A stretch of 64,000 bases of DNA from NCBI GenBank assembly GCA_020465985.1, contig JAANYP010002016.1:378282-442281 (forward strand), read 5' to 3'. The position numbers were made by a program, and so were the translations under genes. Source of the stretch: Centrapalus pauciflorus. Lineage: Eukaryota > Streptophyta > Magnoliopsida > Asterales > Asteraceae. Positions 32,131 through 44,900 of the stretch are shown piece after piece (the stretch's first letter is position 1; the number at the start of each line of letters is the position of its first letter). The notes under the pieces were generated by a model that made no database searches, was not told where the DNA came from, and worked only from the letters and a program-made list of their open reading frames with translations.

Positions 32131-33300
32131 TTCTGCTTCAGCTCTTTCATCGGTCTCAGTTACCTCAGCCATAAAAGCTCTGGCATTAGACTCCGGATAA
32201 GTACTGCAGTCATATTTAACGTCTAGCTGTCTATTAGAAGATACATTCGTTTACAGACCAGCTATCGCAGCTTCATTCCCTAAACCACCCGAATTCTGTC
32301 TTCCCTGATTCTGATTCTGATTCTGATAGTTCTCAACCTTTGGTTTCTGACATTCTCTAGCATAATGTCCTAACCCTTGCAAATTGTAGCATTTCACATT
32401 TGACTTATCAAATCCAACATTGTTGCTCATACTTAGATTTCTACACGTTCTCTTCATAAAACTTCTAACCCTCTGCGTTACAATGGCCAGTTGCCATTGT
32501 AGGTGCATTTGTTCTAAATCGTCTGGATCTACATGATCGTAATCCTCCTTCCCACAGAGTTGGATCGTTAATTTTACCTTGAACACAGTTTCCATATGCT
32601 GCTACAAACGAAGCTAGAAGATTTAGATGCTCCTCAGCGGACTTAGCACTCATAGGCAACTTGGTATAACCTTGAGAGGGTGATCCTGAGTGATGTGGTT
32701 TATCTTCCGGTTTAAGAAACCCTAAGAATGCTTTACTACCAGATTCTTCAGCTTCAACTGGTAATTCCTCTTCTCCATAAAAGAAAGTTGTGGCCCCCGA
32801 CTTCAGGTCATTAGAAGTTGATGTCTTTGATTTCCCGAAGTCATTTCAGGGACCTGTACTTCATCAACTTCCCTCTCCTTCTTTTATAAATTAAAGTTGT
32901 AGGCCGTTAAAGTTCCAATGACTTCGTATAGAGTAAGAGTTTCCAACTTTTCTTCATCATGTTTTATCAGCGATGTGTACATCTCCCACTTTGCTGGTAA
33001 AGCATCATGAAGCTTTTCTATCTTTTCGGACTCTGAATAATCAACCCGGTGATTATCCAGCTCAGTCAAAAGATGAGAGAATCTAGGGATTATGTAATCC
33101 AATGTTTCATTCTTCAGACAGTTGAAGATAGCAAACTGCTGTTTTAGTAATTCCATTTTCCCCTTTCTAACCCTAGGATTTCCCTCATACCTTTTCACCA
33201 ACGCCTCCCAGAGATCCTTAGAGGTTCGATGATTTTTAAAGGTATGTAGAATATTAAAGGGTAATGCCATCCTAATCGTAGATAGAGCTCGATTCTCAGA
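32131..33300 (-). pseudogene. gag: Element I gag, 5'-truncated
   Basis: Starts in the UBN2-like region after AENRA(F)S-type residues (MALPFNILHTFKNHRTSKDL at 33270; YEGNPRVRKGKMELLKQQFA; LHDALPAKWEMYTSLIKHDE) and runs to the knuckle, which reads CYNLQGLGHYAREC. The second Cys is therefore replaced by Leu. The tail ARAFMAEVTETDERAEA then meets ORF3 type 2. It is frameshifted near 32880 and 32560. On its 5' side it is fused to RNase H of element J at about 33305. Confidence 0.8.
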
Positions 33301-36203
33301 CTCATCGCAAGTTGATATGGCTACCGAAGTCTGTTTCCTGCATTGTCAGGACACCAGTCTCCCTCCTAGGAACTGATAACCACCCATTGTTTATTTTATT
33401 CAAGCTGCACCCTCCATAATCTGAGTCTGTGTAAGCGTCCAATTCCAGATCTCCTCAGCATGATACCAAAGTCCCAACTTCGGTTTCTAATTCAGGTATC
33501 TCAGAATCCGCTTCACAACTTTCATGTGCATCTCCTTGGGGTTAGCTTGAAACCTAGCATAAATACAAACAGCAAGCATTATGTCTGGTCGAGAAGCAGT
33601 TAAATACATAAGTGACCCGATCATGGCCTGATATAATGTCGGATCCACATCAGTATCACTATCTGTACCTGGTCCAAGATTTTGAGTGACTTGAATTGGA
33701 GTATTGAAATGTGCTGTAATCTTTGTTCCTTCCATCCCAAAGCGCTCTAATATGTCATAGACATACTTTGACTGATGAACGAACATCCCCTCCTTTCGTT
33801 GTTCAACTTGTAAACCCAGGAAGAAGTTCAGCTCTCCCATCGCACTCATCTCTTGGACTTCATAACCTTCTCGAAATCCTTTTACATTTTTTCATTTGAC
33901 GAACCAAAAATAATGTCGTCCACATAAACTTGTACCAGTAAGAAATCGTCACCATTCCTTTTAATGAACAGCGTACTATCTATTCTCCCTCTCTCGAACC
34001 CGTTTTCCAAGAGAAGAGTAGACAATATCTCGTACAATGCACTAAGAGCCTGATGTAATCCGTACAGAGCCTTATCCAATTTATATACTCTGTCTGGATA
34101 CTTGGTAACAGTAAACCCTGGCGGTTGCTCGATATACACCAATTCCTTTACTTTCCCGTTCAAGAAGGCACTCTTGACGTCTAGCTGATAAAGATTGAAG
34201 CCTTTGAGGGATGCAAACGCGAGAAACAATATGATTGCTTCAAGCCTTGCAACTGGTGCAAACACCTCATTATAATCTATCCCTTCTTCTTGGTTAAACC
34301 CCTTGACTACAAGTCTTTCCTTCTTACGTGTAATGATGCCTCGATCATCCCTTTTGCACTTAAAGTCCCATTTGATCTATATTTCAACTTCTCTACTAGG
34401 CAAAGTCACTAACTCCTAGACTTCCAGCTTTTTGAACTGTGACAGTTCGTCTTGCATAGCTTCAACCCAAGAGTTATCATTCAAAGCCATTTGTACATTC
34501 TTTGGCTCAACTTGTGAGATGAAGTAAGAGTATAGACAAGTGTGAAATGCCTCGGATTCATTGATCATCGATAATAGCACTGTTACTATTCACACAACTC
34601 CTAGTTCTCACACCTGCATTTGGAATCCTAATAACGTATTCAATAGGATGATCCTTATTTACTCTCAATGTTTCAACTGCAACTACCTGAAGGTTGTCTC
34701 CTAGTTTAGATCCTATTCGCCTAGAAGGGGTGTGACTTCAGACGGAAAAACATCCTCCTCGTGATCACTGTCTTCTGAGGCTGAATTGTTTATCTGATTC
34801 TCATCTGTTGGCAACAAAGGTTCTTCATTTGTTGGGGACCCATCTTGTCGATATATTTTCAGATGTTGTGGGAATGCTCGAATTGGAAAATACTCTACCC
34901 TCGACATTTAGATTTAACGTCGAGAAGTCATTCTCCATAGTTCCTGCATCACCACTAAAAGCAATGTTAAATGATTCAAACATAGAATCATAATCAAATA
35001 ACCATTCTGGACCAATTTGGGGTTCTTGTCAATAACTGGTTACATAAATGTTAAACAAAATTTCTACAGTACCAGTACTTGTATTAAAAACCCTCTTGTT
35101 TGGTGAATTTCGCACATAACCTAGGAAGTGTCCTTCATCTGCCTTTTCACCAAACTTAAGTTTACGTTTCGTTGTTAGCAAAGTACATGGGACCCCAAAT
35201 AGTTCAAAGCTAGTTAAATTTGGTGGTCTTTTTTTTTAAATCTCATAACAGGTTTCGTTCAAAGATTTGACAGAAAGAACTATGTTGAAAACATGACAAG
35301 TGGTATTCACTGCCTCCCCTCAAAACATGGTCGTAAGCTTTGAATCCGAGAGCATAGTCCTTGCTGCCTCAATCAATCTCATGTTTTTCCGTTCTGCCAC
35401 CCCATTTTGTTGTGGCTCATATGGTGCAGTAAATAGATGCACTACGCCCTTAGTTAGGTAATATACATCAATTACCGCATTATAAACTCTGTTCCATTAT
35501 CACTTCTGATATGTATTACTCTTTTTCCCGTGTGAGTTCTCAACTTTGTACCTAAAAAGAAAACCCAAGAGAAACGTGAGTAATCATTAGTAATAACTAA
35601 ACCATACCAACTCCCACCTATACTCCTTTTACTGATTGGACCGAAAATATCCTTGAGTCTTCAATTTGTGTGCTTTCTTATGTTGTTTCCCTTTCTTGCA
35701 CGGCACACACTTATCCTCAAACTGGAAACTCTTCAGTGGAACACCTTGCACAAGGCAATTTTTCGTGATGAAATTCATCTTCCTTAAGTGCAAGTGTGGC
35801 ATTCGCCTGTGCCACAGCAGGGATTCTGACTCTAAAGCTTTATACAACAAACATGCAGACCCCATTGAAGATTCTCCTATGGACATGTCCATCATATACA
35901 AATCGTTTTTCCTTGGAGTCCTCATCGTTATCCAATCTTTCGGAGTCTCAAATCAAGGGTTTAGCACCAGCACTTCCTTCTAAGTAAAAAGCACCGAGTG
36001 TTTCTTATCACAGATTTGCGAGACACTAATGAGACTGCGGTCAAGTTTATCTACATAGTAGACCTGCTCGAGTGTGATTTTACCATTAGTGACTGTCCCT
36101 ATCCTAGTGATATTGCAGCCTTTATTCCCAGCAAATGCGACAGATCCTTTATACCCATTTTTGAAGTCCTTCAATAGAATTCTTTCCCCAGTCATGTGTC
36201 GAG
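33301..36203 (-). pseudogene. pol: Element J: copia pol (GAG-pre-integrase, integrase, RT, RNase H), deleted and frameshifted
   Basis: From right: the protease tail CSRHMTGERILLKDF (36203-36150), GAG-pre-integrase (SLLWHRRMPHLHLRKMN, CKKGKQHKKAHK), and an integrase core with two short internal deletions (after HKLKTQ, and between FFLGTK and THTGKRV) but still SDNGTEF. The linker follows, then RT from about 34400 (VARLEAIILFLAFA, YGLHQA, intact YVDDIIFGSSNE near 33905), and RNase H truncated at CEAEY. There are many stops. The 5' side is cut by the LTR of K at 36204, the 3' side by gag of I. It is close to the pol of N and D. Confidence 0.82.
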
Positions 36204-38226
36204 TGTAACATCCTAAGAATTTAAAATGTTGTAATTGATGATAATTAGCTTATATTTTGAAATTTATGTAACCAACTTGGATTATTTGTAAAAAAAACTT
36301 ATCTATTGGAAAATTATGTATTTGGGAATTTCAATGTTGGTTGCTATATTAAGTAATTAAAGAATTTGAGGATTTCAATATTTTAATAAGTATGATGAAT
36401 CATAAATGTTAGTGATGATAAAATAAGATGAGAATCCTTATTTAATAAAATCAGATAAGTGGAGGGGCCACTTATGTCAATAGCTATAATTCTGAATAAA
36501 AGACTTTTTATAGTCTTTCATTTGCCACTTTCATCTTTTCATCTTCAATACATTCACATAAGTACTCTCTAAAGCTCTACTGATATCGAATTTAGGGAAG
36601 GAAAATTCGTGAATCAAAGCTGAATATTAACAAGAATCAGTTGGAATTAAGGTAAGAACATTATTTCTCAGCTTGTGGTTTTATTTTGAGAATAAAAATG
36701 CTTAAATTCGGAATTAAAATCTGAAATTCAGTGGTTGCATGTTTGTTAAAATAGTTGGAAATCATCATTTGAAGTTCCTAGAAGAAACAAGAATCAACCG
36801 TTGAAGCGTCCTAAACGGTAAGAAATCTGAATTTTAGAGAAGTTTTGTGTTCTTGAGAAAATATAAATATTTTGGATAAATCTAGACAGATTAGTGTGTT
36901 ATAGATGGGGAAAATGATGTAAAAACACCTCAATAATGTTTGTATAGCATTGGAATTAATTGCATGTTATTAGAAATTGATTTTGGAAAATTTTAGTAAA
37001 ACCCGTAAGTATTGAAGGCACACCTGCATGTTGACTCGGCGAGTCGCCAAGAACACATGAACATTGGTTTAAATTTTCTAAGTGTTAGATCTGAATTCGG
37101 TTGGAACCCGAACTCGGATGAGACCCGATCTCGGATGGGTCAAAATCTCGGGTCTATATATATATCTCGGATTGTACTTCGGATGTTACCGAAATCCGGC
37201 CGAGGATCCGAAATACGGACCTCGACTCGGCGAGTGAAATGGAAGGACTCGGCAAGTCAACACCAGATTAAACGAAATTTGGATGGAGTTTTAAGGACCC
37301 GAAATTCTGGTGAATTAATCAGGTTTGATTGAGTCATTAAAAAACCTTAAAATTTCCCCCTAAGTGTATCAATCAAGTTTGATTAAAAATCTTCCCCTAT
37401 GATATAGAACATGTTTGATTGAGGCCTTTTTGAGCCACACACAATCATAACTAAGATACATTTTAATAAAGACATACAAGATAATAAGTTACAACCATTC
37501 AAATTAAAGTTATAAATTTGTAATAAAGTTTATGAAAAGGGCACAAGTCAGTAATCTATTACATGATAATCATTATATCAACTACACATGTACCGAGACT
37601 TTGACAGAATCCGTTTTCAAGTCAATGCCCAAAATGTATCTGAATAGTGGTCTATTTGTCACTTAGCATTTAAAATCTTGAATTCCTAGGAACCAGCTAC
37701 AACTGGTTCCTTTCCTTTGCTTTTACCTGTAAAGAGATATACAACAACTGGTAAGCTTCACTTAGTGAGTTTATAGATGTTACAGTTAACATGACTTCAT
37801 AATAAGGAAGATTTCATTGTAAGGGTCAAAGTGTGATATTTAGTTTGCAGCCACACGTCAAGGATGTTCTAAAAGTTATAGTAATGAAAAAGGATAGTGT
37901 CAACCCAGGCTCACGTGAATGTAGGGATCAACCACGAACTAGTATATTCTATGTTGGTGACTTTGGAGTAGTCAATGTCACCAGCTCATTTGAACAAGTG
38001 AGGTATAGTCAACAATCAAGTCAAAGTTTAAGTTCAAGTCATATATGTCAAGTCAAAGATAGCAAGATGATGAATAGTCATAAAAAGGAATAATATCAAT
38101 AGTAGGAGTCATGAATATCTGATAAACAACTTTCTGTCATGATTCATAGGGTAACACCTTACCATGGTTTGCATAGCTTCATAGTCTAGATTTAGAATTG
38201 AATTCCAAAGGAGATAGATAAGTCAA
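36204..38226 (+). repeat. Element K: Ty3/gypsy LTR on the plus strand (solo or truncated)
   Basis: Begins TGTAACATCCTAAG immediately after tcgag in J and carries a TATA-like ctttttatagtc at about 36512. It also has ACTCGGCGAGTCG near 37035, ACTCGGCGAGTGAA near 37222, and several CTCGGATG/TCCGAAA words (37090-37210). No PBS or coding region follows. The right edge at about 38226, where L begins, is a guess from where L repeats start. Confidence 0.6.
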
Positions 38227-38778
38227 TATGCCTCGGTTATGAATCAACATGTATAAGTTGTAAATGTATAACTCACAGTTGTTATTTATGTCTCTGATTT
38301 TTTCTTTCAAGTAGAGTATTCCACCACTAAGTTATGTCAAGTATTTCTCGGTCACAAGTCTTTTGACTGTCATTCTGATATTTTTGTGATTATTCTATCT
38401 TTTCAGTGAGTCTTTATATATTCCTTTTTCTTTAGTTAAGTTAGTTTTTCATTCATAGATTAATATTAAGGTTAACCCGTTAGTCATGTCAGGATCAATT
38501 CATATATGACATCATTTGTCATGATTATGCTCATTTTATATGTTTCTAAATCAATTTTATGTTCAATTATATTTATGAATTATTCACTGATTTTACTAAC
38601 TTATACGTATGCTTTATATTCTACTTTGTTATGAATGTTCACACAAGCATTCAGATGCACACCACTAGACTTCAAATTATATTCAATATATGCATGGTCG
38701 CACCTAGATTTAAAAAATGTTGATTTCTTGTTGAATTTGTTTTGGCCGATCATTGTTTCTGCTTGTAATTTTTTGAAG

Positions 38779-39193
38779 TGTTGGAATAATAAATCTTATG
38801 TTGATTGTGTTGGAATTTCTATTTGGTGGGCTTACATTGTTTAAATTATTGGGCTTTATCCTTAATAGACTTATTTGGTTGTTAATTAATAAACTAAACC
38901 TATTGGGCTTTATGGTTTGATGGTAACCCTAATTCCCTGTTTATATATAGTGAGAGTCCTCAATACCCTAGAGCAACCCTAAGATCCCTAATCTCCATGT
39001 ATTAGAGATCTGCTATTCGGTCTAGAACATTAAGGCTTTAGGTGAGGAAGACTTTCACAGCCCCGTTCGTTCGTCATTAGGTTTCCACATAAAGAATAAG
39101 ATATCAATATATCCAGGTATTATTTCTTTTATGGTTTATCTTAATGATTTAGCAATATGGTTGATCCCGGATTATTATTCAATATATCTAACA
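38779..39193 (+). repeat. Element L left LTR
   Basis: 415 bp with a TATA box TTTATATATAG near 38940. It is followed after two bases by the PBS. Confidence 0.75.
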
Positions 39194-39195
39194 AG

Positions 39196-39207
39196 TGGTA
39201 TCAGAGT
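39196..39207 (+). promoter_or_regulatory. Element L primer-binding site
   Basis: TGGTATCAGAGT on the plus strand, of initiator tRNA-Met type. Confidence 0.85.
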
Positions 39208-40894
39208 CCACCATATTTGTTGAATTGTTAGATAAATATTATCTTAATTATATAGTTTTTTGTAAAAATTTATTATGTTTGTATTATTACTAAATAATAT
39301 CTTCAGGAAATTATTTTGAATTTCAAATATTTGGTAAAAAATGGGTTTCGTACCAAAATATCTATAAAGAATGATTTTTGTTTTTATGAACTGTTGATTA
39401 ATTACGAGATAATTTCTAAACTTTTAATGAGTTTAAATTCGGTTGTTCTCGTAACATAGGTTTGATATTTATATAAATTTAGGCCAATTAAATGTTGCCA
39501 AAGTAACATTTTTTTATAATTAGTTGATTTCTAAATACATAGATGTTTGTACATAATTATTTATGTGAATTATGATTGGCCCAAAGGTTAGCATAATTTT
39601 CCCAAATAATCATGTGCATGCAATGTTGAATACGTGACGATTATAAAGTTAAACTCATGTGAAGAACAGTCGACCCAAAGGAAGACTTTTGTTTTGACCG
39701 TATTTATTTTATCATTGGACTGAGAGTTCAACTTACAGTTAATTTCTGTGTCCAAAGACGAGAAATTAATGGTGTTATAGGTATCTCATTAAAATTCTGA
39801 TTTAAAACTCTTTTATGAGTTGATTGTTGACTATATTTGTTTTGTTTTGTTTTGTCTGGTTTCTTTTGATTCTTTCACTATTAAAATTCAGATTACACTG
39901 CAAAAGTAATTTTTTTTAAAATATAACATTGTAAATTCTTGATTTACTTATTTTGGTATGAAGTCAGATCATATGAAGGTAAATATCTATTGATAGTTTT
40001 GTTTTGAAGTTTAATTAGTTTTTGTACCTAAACATACTTTGTGGTAGATTTCGGTTATACTACATTCATAAGTATGATCAGATAAAGTTTTCCTTATTCA
40101 ATCGCCAATTGATGTTGAAAGATTCGTCTATGTGGGCGATGATAATAAATTTGTAGTATAAAGATATATGAGATTAAAGTTGAATTTCAGTTAAGATTTT
40201 TTGAGACATTTATTTGATCATCTTTACGATGAAACCTAAAGTTTATCACTATGGATATATAATTTTTTTATTGTTCATTTAGAAATAATAATGTTAGTCA
40301 ATATGCCCCGGCTATGAATCAACATGTATAACTTGTAAATCTATAACTCACAGTTGTTATTTATGTCTCTGATTTTTTCTTTCAAGTAGATTATTCCACC
40401 ACTAAGTTATCTCAAGTATTTCTTGGTCACAAGTCTTTGACTGTCATTATGATATTTATGTGTTTATTCTATCTTTTCATTGAGTCTTTATAGATTCCTT
40501 TTTCTTTAGTTATGTTAGTCATTCATTCATAGATTAATATTAAGGTTAACATGTTAGTCATCTCAGGATCAATTCATATATGACATCAGTTGTCATGATT
40601 ATGCTCATTTATATGTTTATAAATCAATTGTTATGTTCAATTATATTTATGAATTATTCATTGATTTTTCTAACTTGTACGTATGCTTTATATTCTACTT
40701 TATTATGAATGTTCACACAAGCATTCAGATGCACACTACTAGACTTCAAATGATAATTCAATATATGCATGGTCGCACCTAGATTTAAAAAATGTTGATT
40801 TCTTGTTGAATTTCTTTTGGTCGATCATAGTTTCTCTTTCTTACTCAACCATGTACTTTGATTCTGCTTGATCTCCGCTTGTAATTTTTTGAAG

Positions 40895-41309
40895 TGTTGG
40901 AATAATAATTCTTATGTTGATTGTGTTAGAATTTCTATTTGGTGGGCTTATATGTTTAAATTAATTGGCTTTATCTTTAATAGAGTTATTGGGTTATTTA
41001 TTAATAAACAAAATCTATTGGGCTTTAGGGTTTGATGGTAACCCTAATTCCTTGTCTATATATAGTGAGGTTCCCTAATACCCTAATGCAACCCTAAGAT
41101 CCCTAATCTCCATCTATCAGAGATCTACTGTTCGGTCTAGAATATTAAGGCTTTAGGTGAGGAAGACTCTCACAGCCCCGTTCGTTCATTGTCAGGTTTC
41201 CGCGTAAAGAAGACGATATCAATAGATCCATGTATTATTTCTTTTATGGTTTATCTTAATGATTTAACAATATGGTTGATCCGCGATTATTATTCAAGTA
41301 TATCTAACA
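40895..41309 (+). repeat. Element L right LTR
   Basis: Same length as 38779-39193 and roughly 90 percent alike, ending TATCTAACA. Element M begins three bases later. Confidence 0.75.
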
Positions 41310-41312
41310 GAT

Positions 41313-41623
41313 TGAAGAGCTCTTTGTGAAGGCATAATCTTCATCCATATTGTGAATTCAGTTTAATCAATCACAAATATAATGACAAACAATTAAGAAC
41401 ACAGGAAACACTAACCGAATGATTCTTCGCACCAAAATTGAAACTACAGAGTGAATAAGCAAGATGTACACTGTAGCCCTAGCTATGGAAATCCGTGCAA
41501 AAACTAAATGGCGAATGTTAGTGCTACAGTGCCCGTATTTTCTATATTTATATACATTTGAAACTATGTAATATTAGAAACAACTCCCTACACAAATATA
41601 TTTCATCAACAAAATAATATCCA
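41313..41623 (-). repeat. Element M 3' LTR
   Basis: 311 bp. In minus sense TGGATATTATTTTG...GAGCTCTTCA, directly after the PPT. It starts three bases from the end of an L LTR. Confidence 0.8.
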
Positions 41624-41645
41624 ATAATCTCCCCCTTTGATGAAA
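41601..41645. other. Inverted repeat enclosing the LTR/PPT junction of element M
   Basis: TTTCATCAA (41601-41609, LTR) pairs perfectly with TTGATGAAA (41637-41645, internal). The 27-nt loop carries the LTR edge at 41623/41624 and the PPT. Confidence 0.8.
41624..41638 (-). promoter_or_regulatory. Element M polypurine tract
   Basis: The minus strand reads AAAGGGGGAGATTAT before the LTR. Confidence 0.9.
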
Positions 41646-41908
41646 ATTAATCAATCTTCAGTTCGACAGCCCAAGCTTTATCTCAAAACGACGGACACTC
41701 TTTCTATTAGATAGCCTCCAATTGATCTTTGAAATAAACTCTACAATCGGGTTTCTGTCATTAACGCTCAGAGCATCCTTCTTTGTCTTTCTCTTTTTGT
41801 CAGCCGCTAGCTTTCCTTTGAATCCTGTCAACACCTTTTGTAAAGTTCCATCACAAGATTATTCAATGCTATACTTCGCATAGCCCTTAGATTTTGATCA
41901 TTATCTCT

Positions 41909-44900
41909 TTAGATTGCAACTGGATGCTTGGCCATGACTACTTGAAGCTCTTTCAAATTTTCCACGAACTTGATGAATCGGTTGGGCGCAGTGATGTTTA
42001 TCTTTCTCATACCTCTTTCAACCCCGATTTGTAAATCTTGCACTGACATGAGAACCAATTTGGTATGCATGAAGTGAAACATTGTTTTAAGTGCAAATCT
42101 ACAATGTTCATTTTTTTTTTGTTTCTGCACAACTCGTCAAAAAGATTTTCACGGTGAAAGTAGGATATAAGATTTTCACGAATCGATCCTTCTCAATCTT
42201 TACCATATCTACAATCCTGAATTCACTTCGGACCTTATCCACCGGTTGAGCTTTGTTTTGAAGGAAACTAGCATAATTTGCTAATTTTTGAATATTAGGC
42301 TCGAGCACTCTAAACAACTTGAAAGATGTGCACGAGGCTTGCTTTTTACAGAACATCTTCTTTTCAAGGTGATGTTCTAGGTAAGGAAGCTTGTATCTCT
42401 TTCTGATGTAATCAGCAGATTGCTTTGCTGATAAGTCCAACACCTTTATCCTTTTCTTCCTTATTTCATCTTCATTAAGCAATGTCAGTATATCAGTAAT
42501 TTGTTTCTGAACTACCCTTTGAGACTCATCAGTTAAAATGTATTGATTAAAAAATCTATCCATGATCTCAACTTCGTTCAACTCCTTATCCACTTGGGAT
42601 GTCACATTCTCCATCGAAAACGGCTCAACTACCTCTTCTTTTATAGTAACCATTACCTCATGTTTTTCAACCGTCGGCGTAGGTATATCATGTTTCAATA
42701 TTTCTTGCACCAGATCCTGCTCTTCCTCAATCCTTTAAGCTCTCAAAGATACTTCATTCATATCAAACATATCATCATCATCAGACAAGTCAATTTCCAC
42801 TTCTTTCTCAACTCCCTCAATCATTAATGGTTCCCCTTGATCTTCGTTGTCTGAGTCATCATATTCTTCAATATTATAGATTCCTGATTAAACACTTAAA
42901 GGAACTGGAACATCTTCATTAAGAATCAATTCCAACTCACTTTGAGCATCAACATGATTTTCTTTTAAGCTCCCTGCTTCTCCAACCTCTTGTCCTCCCG
43001 TCTCCTTTTCTTGTTCCGGATATGTTATCATTAGAATGCAAGTTTGTTGATCTCCAAGCATCCTCCTCTTCTCCCCCTCATGAGGAGCATTATCGGTGTC
43101 ATCATCATGCTCATCATGTTTGCGTTTAGGAACAGAAGCTTGTGCTGTACATCTTTGTTCAACTATAGATATTCTCTCTGACATATCTCCCAAAGCAGTA
43201 ATAATTGTACTCTCCAACCCAATCATCCGTTCTCTCATTTCAATAAACTGATCGTCCACAAAATCTCGGAGCTCGTCGATTGATTGTTGTGGATCTATTT
43301 GTTTAACTTCTTCAGCTGCATACTTTCCCTTTAAGAGCTTTTGAATATTGGACATCTGTGTCATCATTTCTGAATACTGAGAAGTCATCTGTGCCGTGAC
43401 TCCACTAAACTTCATGTAGTTTGTCCACAGTGACAAAGGGTGACATGTTAACCACTGGGTCACGCAGACTTCAAGTTGACAAAACAGTCGAACTTGTAAA
43501 AAGAACTTCTGCGTGGCCCACAGCCAGAGTTGGCATTCACATTGCTCTGGTAGGACTTCCAACCACTTCAAGTCAAGGAGCAACAGATGTATCCAACACA
43601 ATGGTTGTTCTTTATTGGATCTATTTCGTGTGCATGAGACGAAATTGTACACCTGGGTAGTTGTGTACTTGTTTCAATATCCGTAAATCCATAGGATTTT
43701 GGATAGATCTTGTGCTGAATTCCGGTGAGAAGTTGAAACACCTTCTTGTTGGGAAGAAGGTGAGTGGCCAGTGGGGTGTGCAAGCGTTAGTGGGATACTG
43801 ACTGTTTCAATGCTGACTCCCATTTGGGAGCCAACAACAGATTTGGCTAAGTCCCGGCTGTCTGGGCTAGGTAACTCCCTCACACTCTACCTTGCAATGT
43901 CAGCTATATCAATTTCACGTAACCTTTCAGGCTCAGAAAATTCAATCATACCTGCACCACCCTCATTAGCATCATTACCCTCCTCATTTCATCATCATCG
44001 TCTCCTTCATTAGCATCTTCAGCAATATTTGACAAAGTTCTTTCAGAGTCAGAACTTCTCTCACCACCCCTTACTTGCTCCTCTACTCCCTCTAACTCAG
44101 ATTGGCTGCCCTGAACATCAGCCCCTTGCTGATGTTCCTGCTCTTCTAAGACTCCTTGGTTAAGAAAACCCGGTTCCTGGGTTTCTATGGGAGCCTGATC
44201 TATTCTATATTATTTCAGACTCTCACATTCTTGATCAGCATATTTAAGAAGAGCTTCAGGGATAGGCATGACATTTGCATTTGGTGCACCTTGGACCCCA
44301 TGGAGACTCATCATGACATAGTCCGGGAAATTTTGAGCATTTGATCTTTTCGGTATTTGCTCATTCGCTCTTAAAATATCCCTTATCAATATTTGGATAA
44401 AGCGTTGAAGTGGTACAAACTTCCGTGTTCTGTTTTTTGTTTTTGCCAAGACAACTTTCTTCAGGTCCTCCCATGTGCATTGAGCATAATCGTAATGCTT
44501 ATTGAATGCAATCCCAAGAAATATCCTCAAGCAGTGAATACTTCCTCTGTCAATTCCGGTATGTTTGGAAGTCATACATCTGTTCACAATTCCAAATAGA
44601 GTGTACCACTCTCCATTTAATTCATTCCTATGAAACTTTGAGCACTTAGGTAACGGTTTGGAATAGCCCAAGCAAATAAGATCATGGACCAGCTCTTCAC
44701 CAGTCACAAATCTTCAAAATCTGCTAATTCATGAAAGTTCACAGTATCAATTCGTCTAGGTAGAAAAAGATTATGACGAAGCCTGGCAAGGGTGATTTTT
44801 GCCTTGAACTGATCTATAGTGACTGTGAAATGATGATTTCCATCATCCGGTACAAACTTGATTGTATGCTAGAATTGTTGCAAATAAACTTGAGGGTTTG

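Larger units (their letters stand above)
29054..33300 (-). mobile_element. Element I: copia fragment with gag followed directly by a second type of ORF3
   Basis: Element sense from right: gag (33300-32131), ORF3 type 2 (about 32130-29448), untranslated DNA, PPT, LTR remnant (29096-29054). No pol lies between gag and ORF3, which parallels element B. Here the gag-ORF3 joint is out of frame and the unit has lost its 5' end. It may be another gag-ORF3 derivative or a chance fusion of two fragments. Confidence 0.6.
38227..41309 (+). mobile_element. Element L: noncoding LTR element (TRIM/LARD-like) with an extra 3' internal segment upstream
   Basis: Two 415-bp LTRs (38779-39193, 40895-41309), TGTTGG...CTAACA, flank 1.7 kb without any ORF. 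A tRNA-Met PBS follows the left LTR, so it reads on the plus strand. The last 550-600 bp before the right LTR also precede the left LTR (38227-38778 versus 40292-40894). The whole is therefore [3' internal]-LTR-internal-LTR, as left by recombination between tandem copies. Alternatively the real LTR is about 1 kb and starts at AGTCAATATGCC. I prefer the first reading because both 415-bp copies begin TG and end CA. Confidence 0.65.
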
